Source of the DNA: Ceratopteris richardii
Lineage: Eukaryota > Streptophyta > Polypodiopsida > Polypodiales > Pteridaceae
DNA length: 64,000 nucleotides
Reading direction: 5' to 3'
Assembly: GCA_020310875.1 (NCBI GenBank)
Contig: CM035432.1
Location: 92,701,018-92,765,017 of the forward strand
This document shows positions 30,782-43,163 of the stretch, in pieces. The notes under the pieces were generated by a model. That model ran no database searches and had not been told where the DNA came from. It saw only the letters and a list, made by a program, of their open reading frames with translations. Position 1 is the first letter of the stretch; the number at the start of each line of letters is the position of its first letter. Both the position numbers and the translations under genes were made by a program.

Positions 30782-31750
30782 CTATTCGACAAAGAAGGGG
30801 TTAAACTGCCCAAAGGTGACATTTGGAAAGGACTCCCCGAAGGCAACTAATTTAATTCTACCTAAAAGCAATACACGCGCTTAAGGCCCACAACTATCTT
30901 GCCATAGGAAGGGGTTCAGCCCTCCCCCCCAACCTCAAGAGGCAAAAGGCCGACCAAACATTCTAACATGCATGAACATACTACACAAATTTTGGATTTA
31001 TTAATATAATAGTATTTTAAAGACTTTATCCATAGGGTTTTTCTAATGAACTAGCCAATAAACATCTCTTTCAAATGCTAAGTAACATATAGTAACTTCC
31101 AAGAGGTGATCCTATTCTTTCAATCAAAATTGCCTATGGCTTGATCTAGAATCGACACCATGTCCAATTTGGCACTAAAGTAAGGTTTTCATGTTGAATC
31201 CTTCTCATCTTCCATGGTAACTCTTTTAGCTTCACATTCATTTCTATCCACTCAATTCATTTTCATTTCTTGGTAATTCGTTTTCATTTCTTGGTAATTC
31301 ATATTCATTTCATGGTAGCTCTTTTAGCTTCATATTCATTTCCTGAGTTATCATCATCCTATCTCCACTTCCTACACCTTGTAATACCCTCAATTTTTGA
31401 GTATCCACTCAAGCTTATCTCTTATATGGTAATGTTGACTGCCCAAAGTGTTGTTATCTCTAACTGTCCGAGTAGATTAGATGGTTTTTTATCCTATTTG
31501 TATTCCAGATAAAAATGTCCAAATTAACACATTCCCAAGAAGGAATGCACTTGAAAGAAACTATTTGAATGTGGAAAATGTGAGAAACTTTGAATCTTTT
31601 TCCATACCTCTAGAACGTAAGGACAAAGGATAAATAAGTGATCCACAACTTCAATTTCCTTATATAAGGGACATTAATCCCCAATTTTGGTGCTTTCTCT
31701 TGTGTCTATATCACTTTGTAGACGACCAGCAAGCACAAAAATGCTTCTTT
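30782..31750 (-). pseudogene. LINE ORF2 C-terminus and 3' region, split by Copia-2
   Basis: Minus-strand translation of about 31700-31530 gives AGRLQSDIDTRESTKIGD, CPLYKEIEVVDHLFILCPYVLEVWKKI, a textbook zf-RVT domain (CPLC...HLF..CP...VW). One TAA lies just before CPL. The rest to 30782 is non-coding 3' region that continues past the Copia-2 insertion at 25618-25513 into a poly(A) tail. Upstream RT is not recognisable beyond 31750. Confidence 0.75.
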
Positions 31751-32429
31751 ATTGAAATGACATATACAACTGAGTCTACAAATCCTTTGCTTTTTCTTCT
31801 ATAGTTTGTTGAGCTCAAACCATAGACGTGTTTCTTGATTTTCATGCAAACTTTATTGTCACTGTGCCTCCATCAAGTCAAGGATTTCTTATTATTCATC
31901 ATAGTATGTATTATATGGACCAAGGAGCCTATAGGGTCTAGTTGCTTGTTACTATGACAACAATCAATACCTTTATTGTGGGAATATTGCACAAAAGGGA
32001 ACTTTGACACATGTTGCACAAAAGGAATCAAAAAATATTTGAACGGAAATGATAAAAAGGCTTTTTACGCAAAACTAAAGAATTTACAAGAAAGAGAAAT
32101 AATGGCAAACAATCTAGGAGAGATATACTAAGGAACTTTATAAAATTTTCACCCTTTTTTGGGTGGCAACTAACTTGATTTTATGTTAATATAGCGTTGA
32201 TTTGAAAGGTTTCCTTTTAAGATTTTTATCCTCTTTTCCAAAGCGTTCATAGGGAACTTAGAAATGGGATCATATTCTTTTTAGTCGAAATTTCCATACG
32301 GCTTTTGTGGGTATCAACAATGAAAGCATAATTGTTGTATAGAGATGAATCATGGAGAATGAAAAAGGAAAAACATGATCTATTTGTTTTAGGGGGCATC
32401 AACCCCCAAGAATGGTAATGAGGCAATTA
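31751..32429. other. no recognisable gene
   Basis: Probably the continuation of the decayed minus-strand LINE body, but no RT motif can be read. Nothing else seen. Confidence 0.4.
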
Positions 32430-32800
32430 TCACTATACATGCATATGTACACACACATGCACACATACATACATACATACATGCATACATACATCGTACA
32501 TACATACATGCATACATACATACATACATACATGCATACATACATACATATATGCATGCATGCATACATACATATACATACATACATACATGCATACATA
32601 CATACATGCATGCATGCATACATACATGCATGCATGCATACATACATGCATGCATGCATACATACATGCATGCATTCATACATACATGCATACACACATA
32701 TATTTATTATTTATTATTTATTTATTTGTTTATACACACACAAATACAAATACAAATACACATACACATGCATACATACACACACTTATATACTTGCTTA
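32430..32800. repeat. CATA/CATG compound microsatellite
   Basis: About 260 bp of CATA units interspersed with CATG (32440-32700), then TTTA-rich and CAAATA units to about 32770. Long frames with Cys/Met/Tyr or His/Ile/Tyr periodicity on both strands are artefacts of the repeat. The ACACTTATATACTTGCTTACAT unit recurs at 32783 and 32814. Confidence 0.95.
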
Positions 32801-32859
32801 CATGATAAGATACACACACTTATATACTTGCTTACATTGTTATCATGTATGAAAATTTA

Positions 32860-34146
32860 GGATTTTACTTATTCTATTTGTTGTCTAATAGTCATTTGTT
32901 ACATATGTGCACATGTGCCACTAGCCACATTATGCTTGATAGATAGATGAATTTAATGTGATTTGTGTTTTTATCAATAGGTCAAGGATCATGAATGCAT
33001 AGACATGGCATAATCACTCAAGTTTATATATACTTTGTGTTTTTTTTAAGATTCCTCATGTTTAAAGGGTTGATTATATATTCATAAGTTTATGATTATT
33101 CATTTTCTTAATAGAAGTGCACACATATTTTTCTATAAATAGGCATATGAACTACCTTTTATGGTGGCTTTTTTGCAAAAAGTAGTAGATTACAAGCTGC
33201 TTTTCTTGTAGATGTGGAATAAACTTCATCTTTAATACATATATTTTGAGATTTGACCGATGAATTGCATGGTGGAGATTGTGCCTAGTGTTGTCTACTA
33301 GATTTTTCATATATCTCTACATTTTCTTATTGCTTTTTGAACTCTCTAGTTTGTATTTTTATATGCATCTACATGCTTGAACATGATATATGCTCTATAT
33401 TTCATGTACTATGTTTGCATGTGGATGGGATCTTGCAACAATGCTATCAAATCCTAATCTGGAAACACATGGAAGAGCTCAACAACACACCATATAGTGC
33501 TTCCATGTTTGCACGTTTTGAAGTTTTATTTGGAAAAATATTCCCAAAATTTCATTCCAAGTAGTATATCTATGGTTGTTTATATATCTAAAGATCATAT
33601 TGAGTTATTTCAAGAAGTTTAGTAAAGAAATAAGCAAAGTCAAGAAAGATGCACAAGAAAATTTAGTGAGAAAAGAGTCTAATATTGATTTGGTAAATAT
33701 TCTCAAGTTTGAATCTACATAATTTTTTTCATGGAGATCTCCTAAAACCTTTCAAAGAAACTCCTATTGTTGAAAACCTACCATAACTAAAAGAAGATTT
33801 TGAAATTCTGATGTTTGAGAAAATTCTTGCTTGTGATGTAACTAAAATATCCTAAATATTTAGTAAAATATAACAATCATTTATTCTTATTATTTCATAA
33901 ATCAAACAATCTTGCAGTATTGATTGTGTGAGATACCTTTTGTTTCTCCTAGCTTACCTGCTACAGGTGTGGCATGCCTTCATTAGGTTGTGAAATTAAT
34001 CTACTATGTTTTTCTGATGGAGATAAAGGATTGTGGAAGCACATGAACAGCACAAGGAAAAATGATATCATTTATGGAATATGTTGAATTTTGGAATTTT
34101 AGAGTTTAAGTTATTGAGTTATTAATGTGTTTTGGTATTTTGATAT
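32860..34146. other. no recognisable gene
   Basis: AT-rich sequence. At 34018-34062 a short stretch (GGAAGCACATGAACAGCACAA) resembles the start of the Copia-2 LTR and may be a relic of a related LTR. No open frame is convincing. Confidence 0.5.
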
Positions 34147-36082
34147 TGTTGGGGATGTAAGGGTCATGTGAGCTTACCCCTATATTCATATATATACATC
34201 ACTTACGTAGCATTGCCTCAAGAGAGATCATTATGTGGGTTTTTGAGGCTCCCACGCATGTGTGTGTGTCTCTCCTCTCCTCTCTCTCTCTCTCCCTCCA
34301 TATCCTCCTTGCTCCTCTTGTTTTGCACTCCAAAGCTCTTCATTTGTAGCAGAGCTTACTGAAGGCTTGTGTGCAAGGAGCTTCAATGGAAGCTTAGGTC
34401 AAAAGAGGTGAATGTGCAGGTCAGCACCTCTCGATAGTTGTTTGGTATTTTGACCATAACTTGAGATAGGAAGCACGGATTGGTGCGTTCTAAAATTCTA
34501 TGCATACCTGAGACAAAGGTCTACAACTTCACAGAAGGATGCAAAACCTGTTTTAGAGTTCTAAATCACCAAATTTCAAAAAATGCACATTGATGTAGAA
34601 GATGAATCTACAATCACTTGGACATCAAGTTAGTTTTTAGGTTGTAACTTGAGTTTTTTACATGTCGGATTCAAACAATTTAACTTGCTATGTGTAGCTT
34701 GGAAATGCAATTACAACTTTATAGAAGATCACAAATCCAAATTCTAAGTGCTAGGTCAGCGAAATTGCAAAATATAGAGCAGTAGTGCTATAGGTGAAGG
34801 TGAAATTGATAGCAGATACTTGTTTTGTGTATATCTTGAGCTACACACCTTCGATTGAGGCATTCTAAATATCATTATGTAGCCAAGAAAGAGTTTTGAA
34901 CCAAAAGTTCAAATTTAGAGGTTATAATCTCTGAAATATCAAAACATAGAGTATCATATTTTCACCACAAGAACCCTAATTGCTTTTGGAGGTTCATTTT
35001 GTTGTGGAGCTTCTACAAGAGAGATTTTTTGGTGTGCCAGCTCTTATTTTTTAGAGATGAAAGGCATTGTCCATGTATGATCACTATGGTAGCTCCTTCG
35101 TATGAGAGTAGAGCATGATCTTGTCACGTGTTTGGCATGTGAAATGACATTGTGGTATACCTTTTTTAAGGTTTATGTCATCATGATTTTGACCATGGTA
35201 TTATTAATGGATGTATAGTGGCATTGTGGTCTATACCTTGCTTATGCCACTTGGTTATGGATTTACTTGCTGATTGCATGTAATTTTATGAGAGTTGATT
35301 TTGGATCTTGGCTAGTGCTTGTATTCTTGTTTTTTATGCAGGTACATGGTCCAGATTGGAGCTTCAATTGCACATCAGTTTGTCACTCTGATTCACTATT
35401 ATTTTAGCATATGGTAATTGATTTGATATCTATTTGCTAGTGATTCTTGGCATATGTGAATGATGATTCCCATATGGCTTATTTGGTTCTAGAGTCTATT
35501 TTACAGAGGAGATGCTGCCAAAATTTTATCAGTTTTTATGCTAGATAGATGGTCTAGTAGATCCTTGATGCTTGTGAGATAGCTTTGGATCATTACTTAT
35601 CTCCATTCATTTGGACTTGGTCACACATTATTTGTGATAGGTTGGACCATCTTGTAAGATTCATTCTTGAGTGGGAGGTGTATCACCATTGTATTGGCAT
35701 GTATTGTTATTAGTTTTTTGGCATGTGTATTTGCCATTATCTTTGATTGGATCAATGATAGGCGGTAATAGGTTACTCATTGTTCTTTTTCTATTGGTTA
35801 TCTTGTTTGATTGCTTAGTTTACATGGGATACTTTGTCAAATTTTTTCTAGGATTCTTTCACATCTACTTGGTCAATTTGGAGACTTGGTGAGCAGGCTT
35901 ATGCTCATGGTTTTATGTGCATGTTAGGTGCATGGTTATGCGATAGGTGGTTCACATGGTTTTTTCTCTAGTGAGATATTTGTTATGTGAGTTATGCATA
36001 TGGATATGTAGGTGTGATCCTATTGGCGATAGAGTATTGTTCCTAGTCTCTTGTTATATTTATAGTCTCTTGGATTTCCAGC

Positions 36083-36495
36083 ATGGTGTCTTCTCGATTT
36101 GATAGCACTGACTTTCTGAGATGGAAAGATTAGATGTGGCATACATTGGTTCGTGTAGGGTTACACATGTATGTGCATAGAGATGCATAGAGGCGTTGTG
36201 ATATACCCCACCATGTATGTATGGATATGGATGCATTGGCCAGCTCCACTATCCGGTTATAGCTTGTGGATTCTATATATGAGTTTGTTATGTCTGAGGA
36301 GATGAGTAGTGCATTATAGAAGACACTACATGATATGTATGCGAGTCCATTGACTCATGTGAGACATAGATCACATCGACAACTTTGATGTTGGCATTGT
36401 GGTCATGAGGGTCATATTCGACAATGTTGCTTCAGGCAGATGCGACAACAACATCAAAGATATGCACGTGATGTAGTTCATGTAGTGGTTTCATA
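36083..36495 (+). pseudogene. Copia-D gag with zinc knuckle
   Basis: The ATG at 36083 opens MVSSRFDSTDFLRWKD, a short copia gag opening, with in-frame TAG stops soon after. A CCHC zinc knuckle CWHCGHEGHIRQCC (CX2CX4HX4C, about 36389-36431) is clear. The gag capsid domain is shorter than usual (about 100 residues between start and knuckle), suggesting an internal deletion. Confidence 0.65.
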
Positions 36496-36502
36496 AGAGC
36501 CT

Positions 36503-37261
36503 ATGGTAGTTGATTATGCAAATTATGGTGATATCACTTTCTCCTATCGTTCATCTCAGGATTCCTCTTATTCATTGGATAGCACACATATGGCTTGGTT
36601 GCTTGATGCATTAGCCAGTTTTCATGTTACTCCACATTGTGAGTGGTTTTATTGGTTCTCACGTGAGAGTCGTGGATGTGTGCGCACGCCTGATGGTACG
36701 GCCTATGACATTGAGGATGTAGGAGATGTATGCCTTATGCTACCTAGTAGAGCATCACTTATACTCAGACATGTATACTATGCGCCTTCATATCCTACAA
36801 GCTTGATTTCAGTTAGCCAATTACAGGAGAGCAAATGTTATGCATTCCTTGTTGAGCATCATTTTCAGTTGCAGTTGGGACAACTTATGCTTGTTAGAGG
36901 TACCGATATTAGGCACATGTATCCACTAGAGGTAGATAGTCTCGTCTTAGTGGGAGTTCAACCTTATGTGCGACGTGAAATTCATCATGTTTCATTTTGT
37001 CTACCTACACATAGGTCTATTCACATTCATGATGCAAATGTATGGTAGGATTTAGATACTCGGATGGATGCACATGTAGAGCATGTTTTGGATGCTCATG
37101 ATACTTATGTAGAGCATGATTTTATTGATCATATAGATGCTCATATGGAGCACACTTTGGATGATCATTTGGATGCTTTAGAGCATGATGTGGATGCTCA
37201 TGTAGAGCATTGTGATGATACTCAATTAGAGTTTGATCATCACTTTGATCTTGGTGCTTGA
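36503..37261 (+). pseudogene. Copia-D protease fused to an Asp/His-rich repeat
   Basis: One frame with a single TAG (37046-37048). The protease block reads AWLLDALASFHVTPHCEWF, so the catalytic DSGAS/DTG motif is changed to DALAS; the following YDIEDVGDVCLML and LRHVYYAPSYPTSLISVSQL blocks are typical of copia protease and the pre-integrase region. The frame continues into 37064-37261, about 65 residues built from DAH(V/M)EH-like units, with no integrase between. In Copia-C a related VEH/HD-rich stretch lies between integrase and the missing RT, so the segment may be a degenerated integrase-RT linker joined by deletion. Confidence 0.65.
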
Positions 37262-37432
37262 TGTTGTGCAGTTAGCTCATGTGGAGCATGATGATACACT
37301 TGGTGTCGAGGCTCCTTTCCTACTGTTGAAGAGCATCCATGGAAAAATCCTTGGACTATAGCTACTGAAAGTAAAACAAGGAGCTCCTCCCGTAGCTATA
37401 GCAAGTGCAGCGCATCTGTTCCGTGCCTAACT

Positions 37433-37434
<2 letters not shown>

Positions 37435-37486
<52 letters not shown>
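37435..37486 (+). repeat. (GA)26 microsatellite
   Basis: A perfect GA dinucleotide run of about 26 units; shorter GAGAGA runs recur at 37612-37630 and 37677-37690. Confidence 0.97.
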
Positions 37487-37490
<4 letters not shown>

Positions 37491-37674
37491 AAGCAAGACT
37501 GAGGTAACTGCTCTCATTGCTCTTTTGCATCTTGGTTTCACTTCTATCCATCGAGCAAGCTCAACAACTACGCCAGAGACAACCTCGGACATAGAATGAT
37601 CTCCTTTCGAATGAGAGAGAGAGAGAGAGTCTATGTGCTCCATCGCAACTCATCAGAGAAATCACCAATACTCT

Positions 37675-37844
37675 GAGTGAGAGAGAGAATGTGAGTTAGC
37701 ACTATGAATTCTTTCGGCCTCTACAACAGCCTCTTCTCTGTGTTGCTCAGGACTTATGCGAGTGAGAGAGAGAATGTGAGTTAGCACTATGAATTCTTTC
37801 GGCCTCTACAACAGCCTCTTCTCTGTGTTGCTCAGGACTTATGC
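37675..37844 (+). repeat. perfect 85-bp tandem duplication
   Basis: Two units, 37675-37759 and 37760-37844, appear identical base for base (each GAGTGAGAGAGAGAATG ... GGACTTATGC). Perfect identity in otherwise decayed DNA means a very recent duplication or an assembly artefact. Confidence 0.93.
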
Positions 37845-39415
37845 CAGCTCTGGACGATGACTGGAGTCTGGAATGATGTGGGTGGGCGTTGGTCTTGCTA
37901 AGAACAACAACGCTTTCTGTCCTGCTTACTCAGAGAGGGCAAGATATCAAAGGGGTTCCACTGATCTGAAGCACGAGAAAGAAATTCTCTCTGAGCAACT
38001 GAGTGGCCACTGCTCATTGCACAGCAAAAGTGCACGCTATTCTGTCTGAGGGATTCTAACAATGACATAAGATTCCATAAGAATCGGATGAACTCTGAAT
38101 GCTCCGGAAGGGATGAATGAATATAGGAAAAATATAGCATTCGGACGTGGCAATCCTAGCAGTTGAGCACTCCATCCCAAGGCTACTACAGTCTACTAGC
38201 AAGTCATCTTTAGTGAGAAGGAGCGTGATCTCTTACCAACGGAGTGGTGTCGTCATTGCACTAGAAGTGTGCATCATCACGTAAGCTTCCATAATGGGAT
38301 GCACACTAAAATCTCAGATTTCTCTTGAGAGCTACTGAAGATAAGCAATTAATGTCATTCGGAACATGCCAGATACTCCAGCAGTCCATTAAGTGGACAT
38401 CCGTGGCCCAAGAGTTCAATGGCGTTCACTTACATTCTTCAATGAATGTGGTATGATCGTGGGTGAGTGGATATTAGATCATCCATGGCGTCCCTTTAAA
38501 CATGTTCTCTACCCATTCACGTATCATTCTAAACATTCATTTTAACTTTATCCATATTTCAAGCTAGTCGTATCATTTAAAAGAGGAGACGCATTGGTTT
38601 TGAGTATGACATTCAAGATCATTCTAATATTTTCACTTTTGTCTTGGTTCACAACATTGCCACATAAAATTCCCAAAGTGTTGGTGAAAGGATACTCTAA
38701 CCTTTCAAATTGGCACTTTTATTGTAATCCCTAAGGGTTATTTTTCAAAGGTACCAACCTTATCCTTTGGCACTCCTCAAAGAGACTTTGTAATCTTCTT
38801 AGGATATCATTGTTGTGGGCATATCAATCCTCATTTCAAGGGAACCTCCTTTGAAAGGGCACTTTCAAAGGATTAAACCCTCTCTCGCAAGGACACAATC
38901 AAACACTATTTTAAAACACCTTCCCAAGGGTTTCCACCCTAGCATTGGCACCCATTGTAATCACTAAAGGAGCCACTTTGTATGATCTAGAGGGATGAAC
39001 CCTACCCTTTGATGCTACTTGAGCACATCATTTGGCACTAAGTGCCCAAATTTTGCAACAACAAGAATATAAGAAGAAGAATCCTTTGTGTGTGCATGTG
39101 TGGGTTGGAGGCTAATCTAAGCCCACCCACAAGCCCTCTCAAAGTTTCTAAGCCTACTCTAAGGGTCAATTGGTGTGCAATGAGCTAATATAAGCCCTCT
39201 CCTCTCGCGTCGACTCATCTCGATGTTTTTTGCAAGAATAGGGCTCATCAAAGCCCCCCCCACCCCTCCCCAAGGATTTCTAGTGTGGTGCCAAGCATTT
39301 CAAAGTTTGCGATTATTTTTAGGTTATTTATTAGCACACAAAGTGTCTTTCAAAGTGTTTTTAAACACAACACTCACTCTTGCAAAGAAGTCAAGTTCAC
39401 ACTTCAAACTTTGTA
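37845..39415. other. non-coding; probable LTR/leader of Copia-C
   Basis: No credible frame. The region upstream of the Copia-C gag carries a TGGTGCCAAGCA sequence (39289-39300) that could be a variant primer site, with an LTR before it, but no LTR partner is found downstream, so LTR borders are not called. Confidence 0.4.
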
Positions 39416-40367
39416 ATGACAAAGAGTGAAGCTAGCACCTCATCTATGGCCAATTTTTTACCATCCTTCACACCCATATTTATGCCCAAGGATGAAAGAT
39501 TAAATGGGCAAAATTATAATTTGTGGAAAGACGTAATGAGAGCATATCTATACACCAATCTCCTTCATGATGTAGTAGACGGGTCCGAACCTGAACCTTA
39601 TAAGGCCAGTAACATGGCATATCTGGAATGTTAAGGATAAAAGGGCATTGGACCAACTTTTACTTGCTTATGATGAACTGAACAAAGGGCACATCACGGC
39701 ATGTAAAACATCTAAGGAAGCTTGGGATACTTGAGCAGCCCTATACGAAGATAAAACACCCTCGAAGATCTATGCTTTAGAAGCAGAATTCCATAGCTTA
39801 ACTATTCAGCCACAAGATACAATGACCAAAGTCATAGCTCAAATTGAGGACTACCAACGTAAGCTAGCACTTTGTGGCCGGCAAATTTCCAGTGAGGATA
39901 TGGCCATCAGGCTCCTTAACAAACTACCTAGGTCATATGAAACCTTTGTAATGACCTTGTACAATCGAGGGCAAGCACTCACTTGGGAAGAAGTTAGGAG
40001 ACTATTGCTTCTTCATGACTCTCAACAACATACCCAGGCTACCCAAGAAACTTCCATGAAGGCTAAAGCCACCTTCCACAAACATAAAGGGCAAAAAGGC
40101 AATCCAAAATCGAAGGAGAAAGACAAAAAGAAGTTCACTTGCAACTTTTGTGGCATGCCTGGCCACATCGAGAAATATTGCTTCAAGAAAAAGGACAAGG
40201 ACAAGTCTAAGTCTAATTCAAAGAGCGAACAACATTCTTCCTGCACAAGTGAAGATCTATTTCTCACAACTGAACACAAAGCACTTGTGGCAACCACTCC
40301 CAAGCAAGAATGGATTTTTGATAGTGGTGCTTCATCCCATATGTGCCATGGCAAATATGATTCATGA
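39416..40367 (+). pseudogene. Copia-C gag and start of protease
   Basis: The ATG at 39416 opens a copia gag with the conserved LNGQNYNLWKDVMRAYL motif, then (after a frameshift near 39615) KRALDQLLLAYDELNKGH, TSKEAWDT, a TGA at about 39732 where family members have Trp, YEDKTPSKIYALEAEF, and from 39822 an uninterrupted frame with LLNKLPRSYETFV, zinc knuckle CNFCGMPGHIEKYC (40140-40181), Lys-rich linker and the protease block WIFDSGASSHMCHGKYD. Another frameshift occurs near 40350. Confidence 0.88.
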
Positions 40368-41580
40368 GTTTGAAGAGTATCAAGGACAAGTTTACCTAGG
40401 AGATAACAAGTGCATTGAAATCCAAGAAAGAGGAAAAGTTCAAGTCACTAACTCTGAAGGCGAGACCAAGTCACTAAAAGATGTTCTTTATGTACCAAGC
40501 CTTTGTAAAAACCTTCTTTCAGTGAAGGCCATTACAAAGTGCAACATGATAGTGCAATTCGATCGCAACAAAGTTCAAGTCATTGATCACAAGTCCAATG
40601 AAGTTATGGCCAAAGATTCAAGTCTTAGCTTGTGGCATTGCAAATTTGGACATACCTCTTGCTTAGCTAAGATCTCTTCCAATCATCTTGTCAAAGGTCT
40701 ACCCAGGATCGCACAAGTGGAATTGAATTGCAAAGCATGTGACAAACAAACAACTTTCTCTTTTCCTAAAGAAGCATCCATTTCTGCAAATAAACCCTTA
40801 GCATTAGTCCATGTCTACATTTGTGCACCTATGCAAACACCTTCTCAAACTGGGTCAATTTACTTCTTTCTGATTGTTGATGACTTCACTAGATACACAT
40901 GGGTTTATTCACTCAAGCATAAAGAAGATGCCCTTTCCAAGTTTAAGGAGTGGACACAAATAGTTGAAGAAGACTTTCCAAGTTCTTCAAAGATCATCTG
41001 ATCAGCTGGAGATAGTAGTTTTTTCAATCACAACTTCTCCAAGTACTTGAAGCAACATGGAATCAAGTATCAAGACAAGCAACATACTCAACAAGGTATT
41101 GCATTACAAAAGAGTCAAAGTGTGATCGAGATGGCCAAAGTTATGCATAGACAAAAGCAACTTCCACTAAAGTATTGGGGTGAAGCAGTGCAGACAGTAG
41201 TACACATTCAGAACAAAGGTTTTTCAAATGTTTTAAAGACTCAAACACCATTTGAGGCTTACTTTGAGAAGAAGCCAAGTGTGAGTTATTTTTGCATCTT
41301 TGGTAGGGATGCCTATGTCCAAGGCCATGATGATGATCAGCCTACACAGTACATTTTCATTGGGTAGAGTGAGCGACAAAAGGCATACAAACTCTACGAC
41401 CCAAAGAGTCACTCAGTTAGAGTAACCAAAGACTACACCTTTGATGAATACTCTAAGTATTCATCCCTTTTGGATCCTCCCTTTTTTGATTCAGAGGGGG
41501 ATCATTCTAGTTTTGAACAATCACACTATGTGGAGCATGCTCTCTTTGTACATGACTTTTTCGATCATGATACAGTTTTG
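40350..41580 (+). pseudogene. Copia-C integrase and linker, no RT
   Basis: After the frameshift: VYLGDNKCIEIQERGKVQV and DVLYVPSLCKNLLSV (protease to pre-integrase), LWHCKFGHTSCLAKISS and CKACDKQTTFSFP (HHCC), then LVHVYICAPMQTPSQTGS, where the first catalytic Asp position (HSDxCGPM) is lost. A TGA at 41000, degraded second Asp block, PLKYWGEAV, TPFEAYFEKKPSVSYFCIFG and YIFIG, a TAG, then SERQKAYKLYDPKSHSVRV. Downstream is a Phe/His/Asp-rich linker (DHSSFEQSHYVEHALFVHDFFDHDT). No RT or RNase H follows. Confidence 0.85.
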
Positions 41581-42474
41581 GAGTAGGAGGAATCAGAGAT
41601 ATCATCTCAACTTATATTTTAGATGGATACACCTCCTATCGTACCATCGAAGGCTTACATTTCCTCTCAGCTTCAGTTGGGCATTACTCCAGGATCATTG
41701 ACTCGTCATTTTCCATTCCTATCTTCGAGATTCCACATACCTCATCTACAGTAGTATTCTGAGCATGCACTCTTCCATTCATGGAGTCCAGCGTCCTTTC
41801 ATCTACCACAATACACTCCTGCATCTACTTGGGCTCGTCACTCAGTTGGATCCTATTCTGAGCCAGCTTCTGGGTTCAGAGGGGGTTTCCATGGTCCTAC
41901 CAATACACAACAGGACTTTGTACACTCCATGGAGGACTTCAGCATACAAATGTACTACCATATGACTATGATTTTATGCTTCATGCATTATGTTTCACTC
42001 TTGCACGACCTACTTCTTGGCAATACACATCTCGTGGTGGATATTGTCAAAGCTTTGGATGTTCCTATGTACCACATGGAGTCAACCTACCTCTCTCACA
42101 TGGAGGTGATCTCGTCCAGTGAGATCTTGTTCTGTTCTTGTACCTCGTTGGTGGCATACCTATGGAGCATCTGTTTGATCCATTTGGTGGACATATTATG
42201 GAGTACTTGGCGATCCCGCATGGTCGATACCACTTGGAGGCTATGGATTCCTAGATGATGACTTCCTATTTGGTGATCATGTTGTTGCTGATACATTCTT
42301 GGTGGACCTTTCTCTCATACCCTAGCAACCTCCATACACTACAAAATGGAGCTGCAAAGGGGGTGCTGAGAATATGAGAGTGCACCTCCCTTTTGTACCT
42401 TGAGTCACTCTATTTCCATTTCATTTCCCTTACATTTTCATTTAATATTATACCCTTTGTATTTGGGTACTTTT
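41581..42474. other. Copia-C 3' region, no RT or RNase H
   Basis: Only short, stop-ridden frames. A purine-rich GCAAAGGGGGTGCTGAG (42351-42367) may be a polypurine tract followed by about 100 bp of truncated 3' LTR, after which minus-strand gypsy integrase begins at about 42475. Confidence 0.4.
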
Positions 42475-42901
42475 AAGAAATCTTTAACCGCTTGGACTTT
42501 TTTATTTTGTAGTCGAACTATATATGGTGCTCTTGGTTAGAACCCATACATTAACATGAAAGGAGTATACTCAACTGCAAAGTACTTAGCACTTTTGTAA
42601 GCAAACTCTACTAATGGTAGATAGGCTTCCTAATCAGTTTGGGTGGAAGGTACGTAAGCTCATAACATATCAAGTAATCGATTGACTCTTTCCCTTTGAC
42701 CATCTATTTGTGGATGTTCAGTAGTACTCATATTTAGCTTGGTTTTTATTCCATTGAACACAACTCTCCAGAAATGACTAGTAAATTTTCTATCTCTATC
42801 AGATACTATGTGTTGAGGGAGAGCATAGAGTCTGTAGAGATGTTCTACAAACATTTTAGCTAATTCCGGAGTTTTTACTGTAGTAAGAGTAGGTATGAAA
42901 C
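42475..42901 (-). pseudogene. Gypsy-3 integrase, C-terminal half
   Basis: On the minus strand: FIPTLTTVKTPELAKMFVEHLYRLYALP, the second catalytic Asp block SDRDRKFTSHFW and the Glu block STTEHPQIDGQRERVNRLL (family: SxxHPQTDGQTE), then a region resembling EFAYN, and LMYGF followed by a stop and KVQAVKDFLK. The first half of the same integrase lies at 54946-55120, beyond Copia-B. The matching reading direction and complementary content show that one gypsy integrase was split by Copia-B. Confidence 0.88.
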
Positions 42902-43163
42902 TGTTATCGTTAGTGTCCATGTGAAAGGCCACATGGACACCAGAAACTTTTTCCTATGTTCTTTAATAAAGCATATAGTGGCTTGGTCAGCCACAGACTA
43001 CAAGCTCGACTACATTTGTAACACCTAGGAAGTCCGTGTTCGTTCTCTCTGTGTACTGTGTTTTTCTGTCTATTTTGCAACCTCTATGCAGAGTACCTGC
43101 ACAGCTCTTGGAGCTCGTTTTTCTGCTTGGATCATTGTGCTGCATCCCCATCAAAATACTTCA
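42902..43163 (+). repeat. Copia-B 5' LTR
   Basis: It starts TGTTATCGTTAGTGTCCATG and ends AAATACTTCA. It aligns with the Copia-A 5' LTR (16258-16548), with several short deletions. Confidence 0.85.

Larger units (their letters stand above)
34147..37300 (+). mobile_element. Copia-D, gag-protease remnant with LTR
   Basis: A probable 5' LTR (34147-34342, TGTTGGGG...CTTCA, with a TATATATAC box near 34188) is followed by TTGTAGCAGAGCT (34344-34356), a 10-of-12 match to the copia primer site. A long non-coding leader precedes gag at 36083, zinc knuckle, protease and an Asp/His-rich repeat segment. No integrase, RT or RNase H is visible, and no 3' LTR was found. The LTR opening resembles Copia-1's (TGTTGGGGAT). 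Confidence 0.6.

Noticed and set aside
32389..32860. Cys/Met/Tyr- and His/Ile/Tyr-periodic frames that might suggest metal-binding peptides
   Set aside because: Four-base CATA/CATG repeats keep every phase open on both strands; no start context or flanking domain.
37362..37643. Ser-Leu / Arg-Glu repeat frames
   Set aside because: Produced by the (GA)26 run.
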